Of a stretch of DNA of 64,000 bases, positions 19,001 to 23,108 are shown one piece after another. Source of the stretch: Dictyobacter vulcani (GTDB lineage Bacteria; Chloroflexota; Ktedonobacteria; Ktedonobacterales; Ktedonobacteraceae); assembly GCF_008974265.1 (NCBI RefSeq), contig NZ_BKZW01000002.1, forward strand, positions 930,001 to 994,000, in the 5' to 3' direction. Below the pieces are notes generated by a model, which worked only from the letters and a program-made list of their open reading frames with translations, was not told the DNA's origin and searched no databases. The stretch's first letter is position 1. The number at the start of each line of letters is the position of its first letter. The translations under genes and the position numbers were made by a program.

Positions 19001-21576
19001 AGATGTTTGAGGAACAGGTGGTTCTGTCTGGCGAAAAGGTAGCGTTAACCTCTGGCGAGACCCAGATGACCTATCAGGAATTAAACGCTCGCGCCAATCA
19101 AGTGGCGTCCTATCTGCGTACATGCGGTGTGCAACCTGGTCTGTTTGTGGGGATCTGCGTCGACCGATCCTTCGATATGATTGCAGGTATCCTGGGCATA
19201 GTAAAAGCCGGTGGGGCCTACGTCCCGCTCGATCCCAACTATCCAATCGAGCGCCTGGCCTTTATGCTCGAAGATGCGCAGGTATCCGTGTTATTGACGC
19301 AGCAGCATCTGCTGGGACAACTGCCCGAGTATGCGGGACGTATTATCTGTCTTGATACAGAGGTGGCGCTAGATCGTGAACCGACCGACAATCTCAGCAT
19401 CGAGATGTCCGATCACAACCTGGCCTACATCATTTACACCTCTGGCTCAACCGGCACCCCCAAAGGTGTCAGCATCGCGCATCATAGTGCCACAGCATTT
19501 GTCCAGTGGGCCAAACACCACTTCTCATCAGAGCAGTTAGCTGGCGTCCTGGCATCGACATCCATGTGTTTTGACCTCTCAATTTTTGAGATCTTTGTGC
19601 CCTTGAGTTGTGGTGGAAAGGTCATTCTGGCGCAAAATGCCCTGCACCTGCTTGAATTGCCCGCAGCCAATCAAGTGACATTAATTAACACCGTTCCTTC
19701 TGCCATTGTCGCCCTCTATCGTTCAGGAGGTATTCCAGACTCAGTCAGGTGCATTAACCTGGCTGGTGAAGCCCTGCAGGATAGTGTGGTGCAGCAACTT
19801 TACACCCTGGAGCACATCGAGCAGATCTACAACCTCTATGGTCCAACCGAAGACACCACCTATTCAACCTGGGCCTTGATTGAACGAGGGCACGTGGGAT
19901 CTGTGCCTATTGGTCGTCCGGTTGCTAATACGCAGGCCTATCTGCTTGATCAGCACCTTCATCCAGTTCCTGTCGGCGTGCCGGGTGAACTGTATCTGGG
20001 AGGTGAAGGTCTGGCGCAGGGATATCTACGGCGTCCAGAGCTCACTGCTGACCGTTTTATTCCACATCCATTTGGCAAGCCTGGTGCGCGGCTCTATCGC
20101 ACAGGAGATCTGGCCCGCTACCTGGCGACTGGTACGATTGAGTATCTGGGACGTATAGACCAGCAGGTGAAACTCCGAGGTTTCCGTATTGAGCCTGGTG
20201 AAATAGCGAATAGACTGATGCAACATCCGCAGGTGCGCGACTGCGTGGTGATCGTCCGTCAGGATCATCAAGATCTGCAACAGTTAGTTGCCTACGTGGT
20301 TTCAGTGACACAGGAAAAACCAACCAATAGTGAGTTACGTGCCTATTTGCAGTCACGCTTGCCAGAGTATATGGTACCCGCAATTTTTGTGGACCTTGAA
20401 GAGATACCATTGACGGTGAATGGTAAAGTGGACCGCCGTGCCTTGCCGAGCGCTGATCACACCCGGACGGATCAGGAGAAGCAGTTTGCCATGCCACGTG
20501 ATGCCATTGAAAGTCGTCTGGTCCATATCTGGGAAGACATTCTGGATGTTGCAGGTATCGGGATTACTGATAATTTCTTCATGCTGGGTGGTCACTCACT
20601 GCTGGCAGTGCGCGTAATGAACCGTATCCAGCAGGAGTTTGAACAAGATCTGGCCCTGGCTCTGCTTTTCCAAAAGCCCACGATTGGTCAATTAGCTGAT
20701 GTCTTGCGTCAGCAGGACACAACAATGAACACATCGTCATTAGTAAGCATTCAGCCAGTTGGTACAAAGCGGCCGTTGTTCCTGGTGCATCCAGCAGGTG
20801 GTAACGTCTTCAGCTACCTGCCGTTAGCGCATCAACTGGGACAGGATCAGCCGGTGTACGGCCTGCAAGCAGTTGGTTTGTATAGCGAACAAACGCCCCA
20901 TACGACCATTGAAGAGATGGCTGCCCACTATATTGAAGAGATGCGAGCCCTGCAGCCGGAGGGACCATATCAGATTGGTGGCTGGTCACTGGGTGGTGTC
21001 ATTGCCTTTGAAATGGCGCAGCAACTGCGACAACTGGACCAGGAGGTTTCCTTGCTGGCCCTGATTGATAGTGGTGCGCCAGACAGCAATGATGAGCCAC
21101 TGGACATTGATCGGGAAGTGCTAGAACTGGTTGATTGGATTGTGCGCGAAGCTGGCAGCGTCCTGGATATTCATGACGATACATTACGAAGTTTGATGCC
21201 GGAGGAACGTTTAAGCTATGTGCTGGAGCAGGTCCGGCTCACAGATAGGAGCAGATTATCTACCTCGTTGAGCGAGGTGGCATTACCCCAGACGGAACGG
21301 CTGTTGCGTATTCAGAGAAGTAACAATCAGGCCCTGGCTGGTTATATCCCACAAAAGTATCCTGGCAAAGTCACATTTTTCCGGGCCAGTGAAATGTTGG
21401 GTGATGCTGAACCCAGCGCGGCTTATAAGTACGCGCCAGCACGCTGGCAGCGCCTGGCAGATGACTTTGTATTGCAAATGGTCTCTGGTAATCACCAGAG
21501 CATCATGACTGAGCCACTGGTTCAGTTGCTGGCGGAGCAGCTTAAAGCGGATATGGATGATGTAAAACGGATGTAA
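1..21576 (+). CDS. Multimodular NRPS, 5' truncated by the window edge
   Basis: Assembles a peptide on phosphopantetheinyl carrier domains in the cytoplasm. The frame is open from base 1 (first codons read I-Y-Y-E-G-L) and the protein starts in mid condensation domain, so the true start lies upstream; 7,191 residues are visible. Domain order read from motifs: C (C-terminal half)-A1-T-E / C-A2-T-E / C-A3-T-E / C-A4 with inserted monooxygenase-T / C-A5-T-TE. All five A domains keep YTSGSTG, YGxTE, YRTGDL and the A10 lysine (NGK). T domains before E read GGDS and the others read GGHS, as is usual. The C domains after E carry HHxLLDGW, typical of D-aminoacyl acceptance. Manually read specificity codes suggest X, Thr, Val, Gly, Ala. 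The frame is clean over 21.5 kb. The product is not recognised. Confidence 0.97.
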   Translation: MYYEGLRHGIKPQLAHVRPYQDYIQWFVKQDLSKAESFWRETLSGFESPTPLGIERVQSLPDAQTPAEKSEIQLQLSVETTQALQRFSRQQQVTLNTLIQGAWSLLLSHYSGQNDIVFGTTLSGRPTEVVGIESMVGLFINTLPVRIKLSPAEPVSAWLKAIQEQQSILRQYEYSPLAQVQGWSDVPRGVSLFESLLVFENYPISSESVETDSEAHVQIVGSRSVEQSNYPLSIIVLPGQQLALRFIFDTSLFEAAAMQRLLEHMRHVLVSMSQAHDQPLSALTLLSSAERQTQVVEWNQTATEQEHDSTICTQFAAWVSADPNASAVMYAGQSMSYAELNARANQLAHYLQQQGVQPDTLVGLSVERSIDMLVGILGILKAGGAYVPLDPKYPQERLAYMLADSQVSLLLTQERLVASLPAYQGRMIVLDREWETIARESEADPENDLDANNLAYVIYTSGSTGRPKGVLVSHRNLVHSTQARMTYYPEPVTAFLLLSPFAFDSSVAGIFWTLCQGGMLVIPQEGAQQDPAQLLAWIEQYHISHLLSLPSLYSLLLEQAQSDQIGSLRTVIVAGEACPGALPRRHQQMLPQTLFYNEYGPTEGTVWSTVFQANGQATRKQVPIGRPIPNMQSYILDQYLQPVPVGVVGEIYIGGVGITRGYLNRADLTAERFIVDPFSTEPGARLYRTGDLAQYLADGNIEFLSRIDHQVKVRGYRIELGEIEHALLQHAAIHECVVIAQDGPSGSKRLVAYLVPMEQAAAPDPEELRQFLAERLPEYMVPAFFIELERLPLTPNGKLDRQALPRPEQERLGSVALVGARNELEAVLTGIWRQVLGIKEISIHDNFFSLGGDSILSIQIVSRAAIAGLRLTPRQIFEHPTIAELGLVVDSTSQVMATQDIVTGPVPLTPIQRWFFEQQLPEQQHWNQALLFSVQSQLDPQLLKEAVGVLLKQHDALRLRYSQENGVWQQTNVALDNAIPFSVADYSMLSEDEQKQAIESACAQAQASLNLQEGPLLRVIYFDRGETKEARLLFVIHHLAIDGVSWRILLEDLQAACEQLVKQQEVQLPAKTTSFQQWAGRLQEYAQGTEIQQELAYWLSLEQAPIQKLPVDFSTGENTVASARTVVVSLTAEETHALLYTAPKAYRTQINDLLLAALSLGISSWVGSQKFLIELEGHGREDIWDDIDISRTVGWFTSVYPLLLKSESADDPGATIKAIKEHLRALPQHGFSYGLLRYLCQAPDVAERLRALPEAEIGFNYLGQFDQTMAEAALFAAAPEFSGQPVSGAGKRQHLLDINGSIGAGQLQLSWTFSANRHTDETVLQLAHSVNDALRTLIAHCVSIESSISTPSDFPLVTLTQEQIDAVQSQKNQLQDIYPLSPLQQGLLFHNLYAPEGGDYVIQIVCDFKGDLQVDAFQQAWQQIMDRHDILRTAMLWVGVDEPAQVVYEHIDVPFMLHDWRHLSQEEQRTSWETFEQEDRVQGFDLASVPLMRLILIRLADDTYRFLWSHHHILLDGWSMPIVLREVFVIYEALSHKQNVQLEHIRPYQDYIRWLNRQNLELAEVFWRRELQGFTETTPLGIERTASTAHAGVPEYSERDFYFSLESTRAIQQLARQHQLTLNTIMQGAWGLLLSHYSGQSDVVFGAVVSGRPAEVQGIESMVGLFINTLPVRVNIPEQQAVLAWLQELQQAQIELRQYEYSPLAQVQGWSDVPRGMQLFESILVFENYPISGENTQATEASLQVESMQTREQTSYPLTLIAFPGQQLALRMQYDHERFEASAIERLFSHLQTLLEHIVARPEQAVSTLPYLPAAERQQLLTEWNHVEQVYPQQATLQHTFEQQVAQTPGATAVKYEQESLTYAELNARANQVAHYLRSLGLHTGDLVGLAVERSLSMVVGLLGILKAGGAYVPLDPTYPKERLAFMLEDAGIAVLLTQRHLLEQLPAYTGPTAFLDSDNAQLSQQSRENIVDVTQTSENLAYIIYTSGSTGKPKGVMVNHGHVLRLFASTQDWYHFTENDVWTWFHSYAFDFSVWEMWGALLYGGTLVVVPFWMSRSPQDFYELLLNERVTVLNQTPSAFRQLQQVALKSEQPADNALRYVIFGGEALELQSIRPWFERFGDQQPQLVNMYGITETTVHVTYRPLSWEDIERNRGSVIGRALPDLSLYVLDTHLQPVPIGVTGELYVGGAGVARGYLQRPELTAERFIRDPFSTAADARLYRTGDLARYQANGDLEYLGRSDEQVKIRGFRIELGEIEAVLNRVAGVFECQVIVREDIPGSKRLVAYIVAEPQVMLAQQDVRSGLLEHLPEYMVPSAYVFLESMPLTSNGKINRRALPAPDQQTQGDAPDFVMARSQVEESLVEIWQHVLGVKKISIHDNFFALGGDSILSIQIVARATQKGYHVTPKLLFEHPTIAELAAVVESVHESTAEQGIVTGELPLTPIQHWFFAQEQPELQHWNQAVLLNVQQQLDPDLLRQTIRHLLAHHDALRLSFMSEQDGWRQTNEDLPTDVPLDIVMLTETEQAGIQAFIDQKANQAQASLQLEHGPLLRIVYFDAGAELPGRLLFVIHHLAVDGVSWRILLEDLESIYNQLQRGRNAQTVQLPAKTTSYLDWARRLQAYAQTAEAQKEYSCWLAHHEHAPVAIPVDHENGSNSVASARTIVVSLSEAETQALLHEVPQVYHTQINDTLLTALAQALSAWTGQQTVLVNMEGHGREEIFVDSDLSRTVGWFTSIYPVFLHVAQTASPGDAVKAIKEQLRQIPQRGIGYGILRYLTTDKQISESMRALPEAEISFNYLGQFDQVLGQESLFSPAVESSGAPVSSLGHRAHLLDINCSIGGGQLHITWTFSQNLHQDETIMALAKNFIHCLSTLIVHCQSADAGGYTPSDFPLAKLTQKQLDGVLSHNRGIEAIYPLSPLQQGLLFHSLYAPGDGDYIVQIGYTFRENINVESFKQAWRETMQRHAILRTAMLWENVDKPQQIVQERVELPFMLYDWREYPTLEQEARITAFLSEDRARGFDLAEAPLMRLTLIRLADDVYEFLWSHHHVLLDGWSVPIILNDVFIHYEVACRGLELQLERVRPYQDYIRWFTQQDEQQAEMFWRQQMAGFTEPTDLRLENGSQTQEHDYQELALQLAPEISQKLQHMTRQQQLTLNTVVQGAWAIVMSHYSGQSDVLFGAVVSGRPAEVAGIESMAGLFINTLPVRIRLEQEQDIISWLHTLHRQQVEMLQFEYSPLAQIQGWSEIPRGTTLFDSLFVFENYPIASSSAEAGEASLQVTGSRSLEQTNYPLTVIVMPGKQMTLKLLFDRKRFATERLQRLLGHLQQLLVDFVETPAKKVADLYPLTPAEEQLVTRRWNETQREYPRQASVIELFEQQVKSTPEAPALICEQKTVSYAELNYRANQLATYLRTQGIGPEVLVGLCLERSVDLLVGILGILKAGGAYLPLDPSYPTERLNFMIHDGQCPLIITQTSLREQLPMSETAILCLDQLQTELGQLPGHNLEQAISSQNLAYVMYTSGSTGRPKGVGVTHRSIVRLVRNNTFAQMQSDDIFLQLAPISFDASTLEIWGALLNGARLVLYPPQTPTLEDLAAVLKEQQISILWLTAGLFHQMAESQLEALSGVKQLLAGGDVLASGQVKKVLTQGAGNTLINGYGPTENTTFTCCYPMNDTEQIELSVPIGRPIANTTVYLLDAYQRPAAVGVVGELYTGGDGLARGYFNQPELTAERFIPDIFSTEPGGRLYRTGDLARYREDGSIEFVGRADQQVKVRGFRIELGEIESVLNQHPQIKASVVVTRDELGTRRLIAYIVPSSGTELLSKDLRAYLQERVPDYMLPALFVQMQELPLGANGKVDRRALPAPDAAQHTNAETYVAAHSQSERHLVEIWEQVLGVERVGINDNFFMLGGDSILSIQIVSRARQAGIQITPKLLFQHPTIAALARVGTEVSARIAIEAEQGIVSGDVALTPIQHWFFEQQQPDPQHWNMAVLLKVHEQLDPQLLRDVCKYLLMQHDALRMRYTRTADGWQQYNAPFSDTGDVPVAIHDLSQLEVAKQQQQIEQIATETQSQLNLETGPLMRMAYFDLGTKAPGRLLIVVHHLVFDGVSWRIFLEDVQHAYEQRSKGQQIQLLAKTSSFQQWSNNIQAYAQSTELARAAEYWLHTAYLKAAALPVDHNTGLNTMASASNIVLSLSVEETRALLHEVPLAYHTQINDILLTALAQGLAQWTGKRTFLVNLEGHGREDILDSMDLSRTIGWFTSIYPLILEVEANKQPADTLKKIKEQLRTIPLNGLAYGLLRYMSHDEELSARLSALSEAQISFNYLGQFDQGTSAEKTLFSPAAEASGLTTSVNALRQHLLDVNGSISNGQLILNWTYSQNYHQAETIATLAKSVLQALRDLIAHCSSPEAGGYTPSDFPLATLTQEQIDHIPAQKRMLEAIYPLSPLQQGLLFHNLYTPGNGDYIIQIGYTFNGDLNLAAFKQAWQRTIERHAIMRTAFIWEDLDEAQQIVYRTCDLPFEVQDWRELSVQEQQERLKTYWQEDRTRGFELSQVPLMRFALLHIADDTYEFVWSYHHILLDGWSMPIVLSDVFVYYEALSRGQNIQLAHIRPYQNYIEWLQQQDLQEAERFWRSNLQGFEAPTPLSGDQSITSLSEQEDGYGEHIVVLPPELNQALQQLTRHHQLTLNTIVQGAWALLLSHYSGQDDVLFGATVSGRPTDVEGIESMVGLFINTLPVRIQLEYSETLLTWLHTVQTQQMEMRQYEYSPLAQVLGWSEVPRGVNLFESLLVFENYPVTTADAQEGEASLQILGTHSQEQTNYPLTLYAIPGQQFIFKLLYDRTRFSAATVQRMLEHLVNLLGYVVADPEAQLVSLPLVTDAEYHQIVTEWNATESTYEQLCVHQLFEARVKQKAQDIAVTCEAESLTYAELNRRANQLARHLQSLGIGPDIRVGLYIERSLEMMVGLLGILKAGGAYVPIDPTYPAERVTYMLQDAQLDVLLTQEHLLTSLPDTDAQVICLDRDWSMLARASVEDLQSNVTPENLMYMIYTSGSTGQPKGVMIEHRNVANFFTGMDKALGVPESGVWLAVTSISFDISVLELFWTLTRGFQVVIQTQHDVNPELIRKRKYAQKHIDFGLFYFANSDESVLGEDKYRLLLEGAKFADQHGFSAVWTPERHFHSFGGLYPNPAVTSAAIAAITKHISIRSGSVVLPLHHPVRVAEEWAVVDNISRGRVGLSFASGWHANDFILAPENYKDRKDFMVREIETIRKLWRGETVSYINPVGKETAIKIYPSPIQAELPIWMTAAGNPETFRQAGAMGMNLLTHLLGQSVEELQMKIGIYRQAWREGGYPGKGKVSLMVHTFVDDNEAKVREMVHKPFISYLAGSLSLIRDLGKTIGYDMEAQDFTKEDMDTLLEHAFNRYFHTSALFGTVENCVAAVERFKAIDIDELACLIDFGVDVDAVLQSLDKLHLVLEASNKEQEESSADYTIPAQIKRYGVTHMQGTPSLVNMLMLDPESAEALGTLQKLLLGGEALPQVFADQLHSMLPAKMHNMYGPTETTIWSSVQALQPGQKVSLGQPIANTQIYIVDKHMHLLPAGIPGELCIGGEGVVRGYLHRADLTIDKFMPDPFSTIAGARLYRTGDLARYLPDGSIEFLGRLDHQVKVRGHRIELGEIEAVLAQHASIQNPVVIVREDVPGDKRIVAYFTSSARPVTPGEELRQFVSERVPEYMVPSVFVVLETLPLTPNGKINRNALPAPDQASFTVASAYVAPRTETEQILAAIWSQVLGVEKVGIHDNFLMLGGHSLLATQLISRLRKALQVELPLHVLFESPTIKMLAERIAQAQLDSEGLAIPPLLPVARDGVLPLSFAQQRLWFLEQLEPGTALYNTPAAYLLKGALHKDALEQSLCEIVARHEALRTTFDSIDGEPIQVIVPVSEAVISLPLQDLSHLREEERETKVKNLAHEEAQQPFDLKTGPLLRTKLVRLSEDEHVLLITIHHVISDAWSLGIFTSELTHLYAAFSKGDPGPLPAVPLQYADFSVWQRGWLQGDMLEKQLSFWKEHLQGAPGIIELPTDHPRPAVQTFRGAKQAMLLPVTITEGLQVLSRREGVTMFMTLLAAFNVLLYRYSGQDNIVIGSPIANRTRTETENIFGFFLNTLVLRTDLSGTPTFRDLLQRVRSFALKAYAHQDLPFEYLVEALQPVRDMSRSPLFQVVFVLQNAPNVDIELTDLSLRPLILESETAKFDLTLSMMETEQGLYGTLEYSTDLFEAETIGRMLEHFQVLLEGIATDAERSIESLPLMSSDEQNRLVHEWNAPQQQPEHAMTTLQQMFEEQVVLSGEKVALTSGETQMTYQELNARANQVASYLRTCGVQPGLFVGICVDRSFDMIAGILGIVKAGGAYVPLDPNYPIERLAFMLEDAQVSVLLTQQHLLGQLPEYAGRIICLDTEVALDREPTDNLSIEMSDHNLAYIIYTSGSTGTPKGVSIAHHSATAFVQWAKHHFSSEQLAGVLASTSMCFDLSIFEIFVPLSCGGKVILAQNALHLLELPAANQVTLINTVPSAIVALYRSGGIPDSVRCINLAGEALQDSVVQQLYTLEHIEQIYNLYGPTEDTTYSTWALIERGHVGSVPIGRPVANTQAYLLDQHLHPVPVGVPGELYLGGEGLAQGYLRRPELTADRFIPHPFGKPGARLYRTGDLARYLATGTIEYLGRIDQQVKLRGFRIEPGEIANRLMQHPQVRDCVVIVRQDHQDLQQLVAYVVSVTQEKPTNSELRAYLQSRLPEYMVPAIFVDLEEIPLTVNGKVDRRALPSADHTRTDQEKQFAMPRDAIESRLVHIWEDILDVAGIGITDNFFMLGGHSLLAVRVMNRIQQEFEQDLALALLFQKPTIGQLADVLRQQDTTMNTSSLVSIQPVGTKRPLFLVHPAGGNVFSYLPLAHQLGQDQPVYGLQAVGLYSEQTPHTTIEEMAAHYIEEMRALQPEGPYQIGGWSLGGVIAFEMAQQLRQLDQEVSLLALIDSGAPDSNDEPLDIDREVLELVDWIVREAGSVLDIHDDTLRSLMPEERLSYVLEQVRLTDRSRLSTSLSEVALPQTERLLRIQRSNNQALAGYIPQKYPGKVTFFRASEMLGDAEPSAAYKYAPARWQRLADDFVLQMVSGNHQSIMTEPLVQLLAEQLKADMDDVKRM
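4111..8660 (+). other. NRPS module 2 (C-A-T-E), predicted D-Thr
   Basis: The C domain starts with IYPLSPLQQGLLFH and has HHHILLDGW at 4528. The A domain is about 5500-7030. FDFSVWE, VLNQTPSAF, YVIFGGEAL and NMYGITETTVHVTY give the code D-F-W-N-I-G-M-V-H-K, the published threonine signature. The carrier serine codon is at 7165. The E domain is about 7320-8650, with HHLAVDGVSW from 7714 and the usual NYLGQFDQ segment. Inference: L-Thr is loaded and epimerised to D-allo-Thr before transfer. Confidence 0.9.
8720..13240 (+). other. NRPS module 3 (C-A-T-E), predicted D-Val
   Basis: The C domain has HHHVLLDGW at 9142. The A domain is about 10090-11600. FDASTLEIW, ILWLTAG, QLLAGGD and NGYGPTENTTF give the code D-A-L-W-L-G-G-T-F-K, close to the published valine signatures of the DAxWxGGTFK type. 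The carrier serine codon is at 11737. The E domain is about 11890-13230, with HHLVFDGVSW at 12301. Inference: a branched aliphatic residue, most likely Val, delivered as D. Confidence 0.88.
13300..17570 (+). other. NRPS module 4 (C-A[monooxygenase]-T), predicted oxidised Gly
   Basis: The C domain is about 13310-14640 with HHILLDGW at 13726. The A domain begins near 14690 and is interrupted after the A4 motif (FDISVLELFW) by a luciferase-like flavin monooxygenase at about 15380-16440. It resumes with the QGTPS, LLLGGEAL, MYGPTETTIW and NGK motifs and ends near 17290. The combined code D-I-L-Q-L-G-M-I-W-K differs by one position from the published glycine signature DILQLGLIWK. The carrier reads LGGHS (Ser codon 17425), with no E domain. 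Similar inserted oxygenases are known in the glycine modules of myxothiazol-type assembly lines. Here, however, another elongation module follows. Confidence 0.9.
15380..16440 (+). other. Luciferase-like monooxygenase domain inserted in the A domain
   Basis: About 350 residues in frame within A4. The sequence starts near HIDFGLFYFANSDES and includes AVWTPERHFHSFGG, SGSVVLPLHHPVRVAEEW, GRVGLSFASGWHAND and PIWMTAAGNPETF. These are hallmarks of the FMN-dependent bacterial-luciferase superfamily, in particular the subgroup found inside natural-product synthases. No stop codon or linker break separates it from the A halves. Its expected role is oxidation, probably hydroxylation, of the glycyl residue on the adjacent carrier. 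The reaction is inferred, not shown. Confidence 0.9.
17590..20730 (+). other. NRPS module 5 (C-A-T), predicted Ala
   Basis: The C domain is of LCL type (LSFAQQRLWFLEQLEPG), about 17600-18920, distinct from the earlier D-accepting C domains and consistent with a non-epimerised donor. Its active-site segment is HHVISDAWS (HH at 18007), with Ala where HHxxxDG normally has Gly. The A domain is about 18990-20450, with code D-L-F-N-N-A-L-T-Y-K, the published alanine signature of cyanobacterial synthetases. A8 reads RIEPGEI instead of RIELGEI. The carrier serine codon is at 20596 (LGGHS). Confidence 0.9.
20740..21576 (+). other. NRPS type I thioesterase domain
   Basis: C-terminal alpha/beta hydrolase that releases the finished chain by hydrolysis or macrocyclisation. 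Visible motifs are LFLVHPAGG, the nucleophile elbow GWSLGG (Ser codon at 20986), an aspartate in LIDSG, and a C-terminal histidine in SGNHQSIM. The sequence alone does not show whether it cyclises; the predicted threonine could serve as an internal nucleophile. Confidence 0.92.
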
Positions 21577-21580
21577 ATTT

Positions 21581-21646
21581 CCTATGCCGACAGATGGTGC
21601 CAGCGCTCACTGAGTGCTTGTATCATCTGTCGGATTGACACATAGG
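21581..21646 (+). terminator. Nested inverted repeat after the NRPS gene
   Basis: Outer arms CCTATG/CATAGG (21581-21586, 21641-21646), main arms CCGACAGATG/CATCTGTCGG (21587-21596, 21624-21633), and a small inner hairpin. No U-tract follows, so it may be a processing or stability element rather than a strict intrinsic terminator. The insertase gene begins 20 bp later. Confidence 0.5.
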
Positions 21647-21665
21647 CAAGAGAAGAGAGTATTAT

Positions 21666-22895
21666 ATGTTTCAATTTTTTGGCCATCTTTTTGATCTACT
21701 GTTGACTATTCCTTGTTTGAATGTACTGATCTTCATCTATCGTGGGGTTGGTGATATAGGATTTGCGCTCCTGCTCTTTGCTATTCTCATACAACTGATC
21801 TTTTTTCCTATAACACTGTACGGTATGCGTTCGCAGAAGGATATGGAAGTGACCATGAAAAGCCTGCAGCCGCAACTGGAGGCTTTGAAAGTAAAGTATG
21901 GTGACGACAAACAGAAATTACGTATGGAAGGTCAAAAGCTTTATCGAAGCTATAAAATTAATCCAGCCGGTGGATGCCTGTCACTGATTATACCGTTGTT
22001 ATTTCTCGGCGCGCTCTGGTTTGTTTTTACGAACCATCTGTACAATGATGTCTTTCATGTACAGCCTGGAGTATTAAACCATCTGCTTTATCCTTTTAAT
22101 CCCAAATTTGTGACTGCGATCAATACACAACCGAACTGGCTGGGTGGCTATCATCTTGATCTGACGCGACCTGAGCCAGGCCCAATCAGCATTTTTGCCA
22201 TCGTGGCAGGGATACTGGCTTTCATCCAGACCAAAATAACCTTACCCGGCGCGGACCTCCAGGCCATCATAGATAATCCAGACAACACATTGTTCGAGAG
22301 CAATCCGAAACAAATGACCGCTATTACGCCATTTTTGATTATGGTCTTGAGCGCCGCTTCATTCTGGGTACTACCTGTTGGTATGACTTTTTACTGGATT
22401 GTGACAAGTCTGATTGTGATTGGTGTGCAACTGTACGTAAATCACCGTTATACGCCCGCACTCCTACGTAGTGAGAAGCCGGTTACTATGAAGGAACGGC
22501 AGGTAACGGCAGGTAATCGGTTGATAAGCATACGACTGTTCACCGCGTTAGATATGGCCTGGAATCCCAAGCTTATTCTCATTGAGTTTCTGGCGACCAT
22601 CGTGTTCTGTGCTGGCTTAAGCGGTTTCATTTTCTTCCATGATCCTGGCCATGCGCTCTTCACGATTGTGCTCAGTTGCTTTTTTGTCTGTGTGGCGATT
22701 AACTATGTGCCCTTGTTTATGTATGCAGTCAGTATTATGAGACGGGGAAGTTTGAAGAAAGAGATTGTGTGGATAAAGAAACATGGTGATGTTAAAAGAG
22801 CCATGTTGCCAGTACAATTGTTATTATTTGTTCCACTTTCAGTTTTTTTGATTTCTGTCTATCAGGAATTACATAAAAAAGCACAGACATCCTGA
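21666..22895 (+). CDS. YidC/Oxa1-type membrane insertase with C-terminal membrane extension
   Basis: 409 residues. The core (about residues 1-265) is the YidC/Oxa1/Alb3 fold that helps proteins insert into the cytoplasmic membrane: a first TM near residues 30-52, a charged coiled-coil hairpin (MKSLQPQLEALKVKYG), NPAGGCLSLIIPLLFL, then further TMs. At residue 43 a Gln (AILIQLIFFP) sits where most YidC proteins have the conserved groove Arg. After the core there are about 130 extra residues with about three more hydrophobic segments. A purine-rich ribosome site (AAGAGAAGAG) precedes the ATG. It lies 90 bp after the NRPS, so a functional link is possible but unproven. No lipobox was seen. Confidence 0.85.
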   Translation: MFQFFGHLFDLLLTIPCLNVLIFIYRGVGDIGFALLLFAILIQLIFFPITLYGMRSQKDMEVTMKSLQPQLEALKVKYGDDKQKLRMEGQKLYRSYKINPAGGCLSLIIPLLFLGALWFVFTNHLYNDVFHVQPGVLNHLLYPFNPKFVTAINTQPNWLGGYHLDLTRPEPGPISIFAIVAGILAFIQTKITLPGADLQAIIDNPDNTLFESNPKQMTAITPFLIMVLSAASFWVLPVGMTFYWIVTSLIVIGVQLYVNHRYTPALLRSEKPVTMKERQVTAGNRLISIRLFTALDMAWNPKLILIEFLATIVFCAGLSGFIFFHDPGHALFTIVLSCFFVCVAINYVPLFMYAVSIMRRGSLKKEIVWIKKHGDVKRAMLPVQLLLFVPLSVFLISVYQELHKKAQTS

Positions 22896-23043
22896 GATAG
22901 TGTCTGAAGCTACCTTCTCGATAGATCCTCCAGAGAGGGGGGGAGCGAATGATGGTTACTGTGCCAGATTTATTCAAACGCTGATGGACAATGGCACCAT
23001 TACGGCTGGATGATCATCATTGTTGCATTAGCGTATGCTTAAG

Positions 23044-23082
23044 CACATTCGGTCAGAAGTACAATGCTTCTGACCGAATGTG
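23044..23082. terminator. Bidirectional terminator-like hairpin
   Basis: Perfect 16-bp arms (CACATTCGGTCAGAAG at 23044-23059 and its complement at 23067-23082) with a 7-nt loop, placed between the convergent insertase (+) and oxidoreductase (-) genes. Confidence 0.65.
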
Positions 23083-23108
23083 TCCTTCTACAACAGGCAG
23101 GAGAGAAT

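Noticed and set aside
1019-21495. Many antisense and alternative-frame ORFs of 60-250 codons inside the NRPS
   Set aside because: They are shadows of a strongly biased reading frame; none has domain signatures or a ribosome site.
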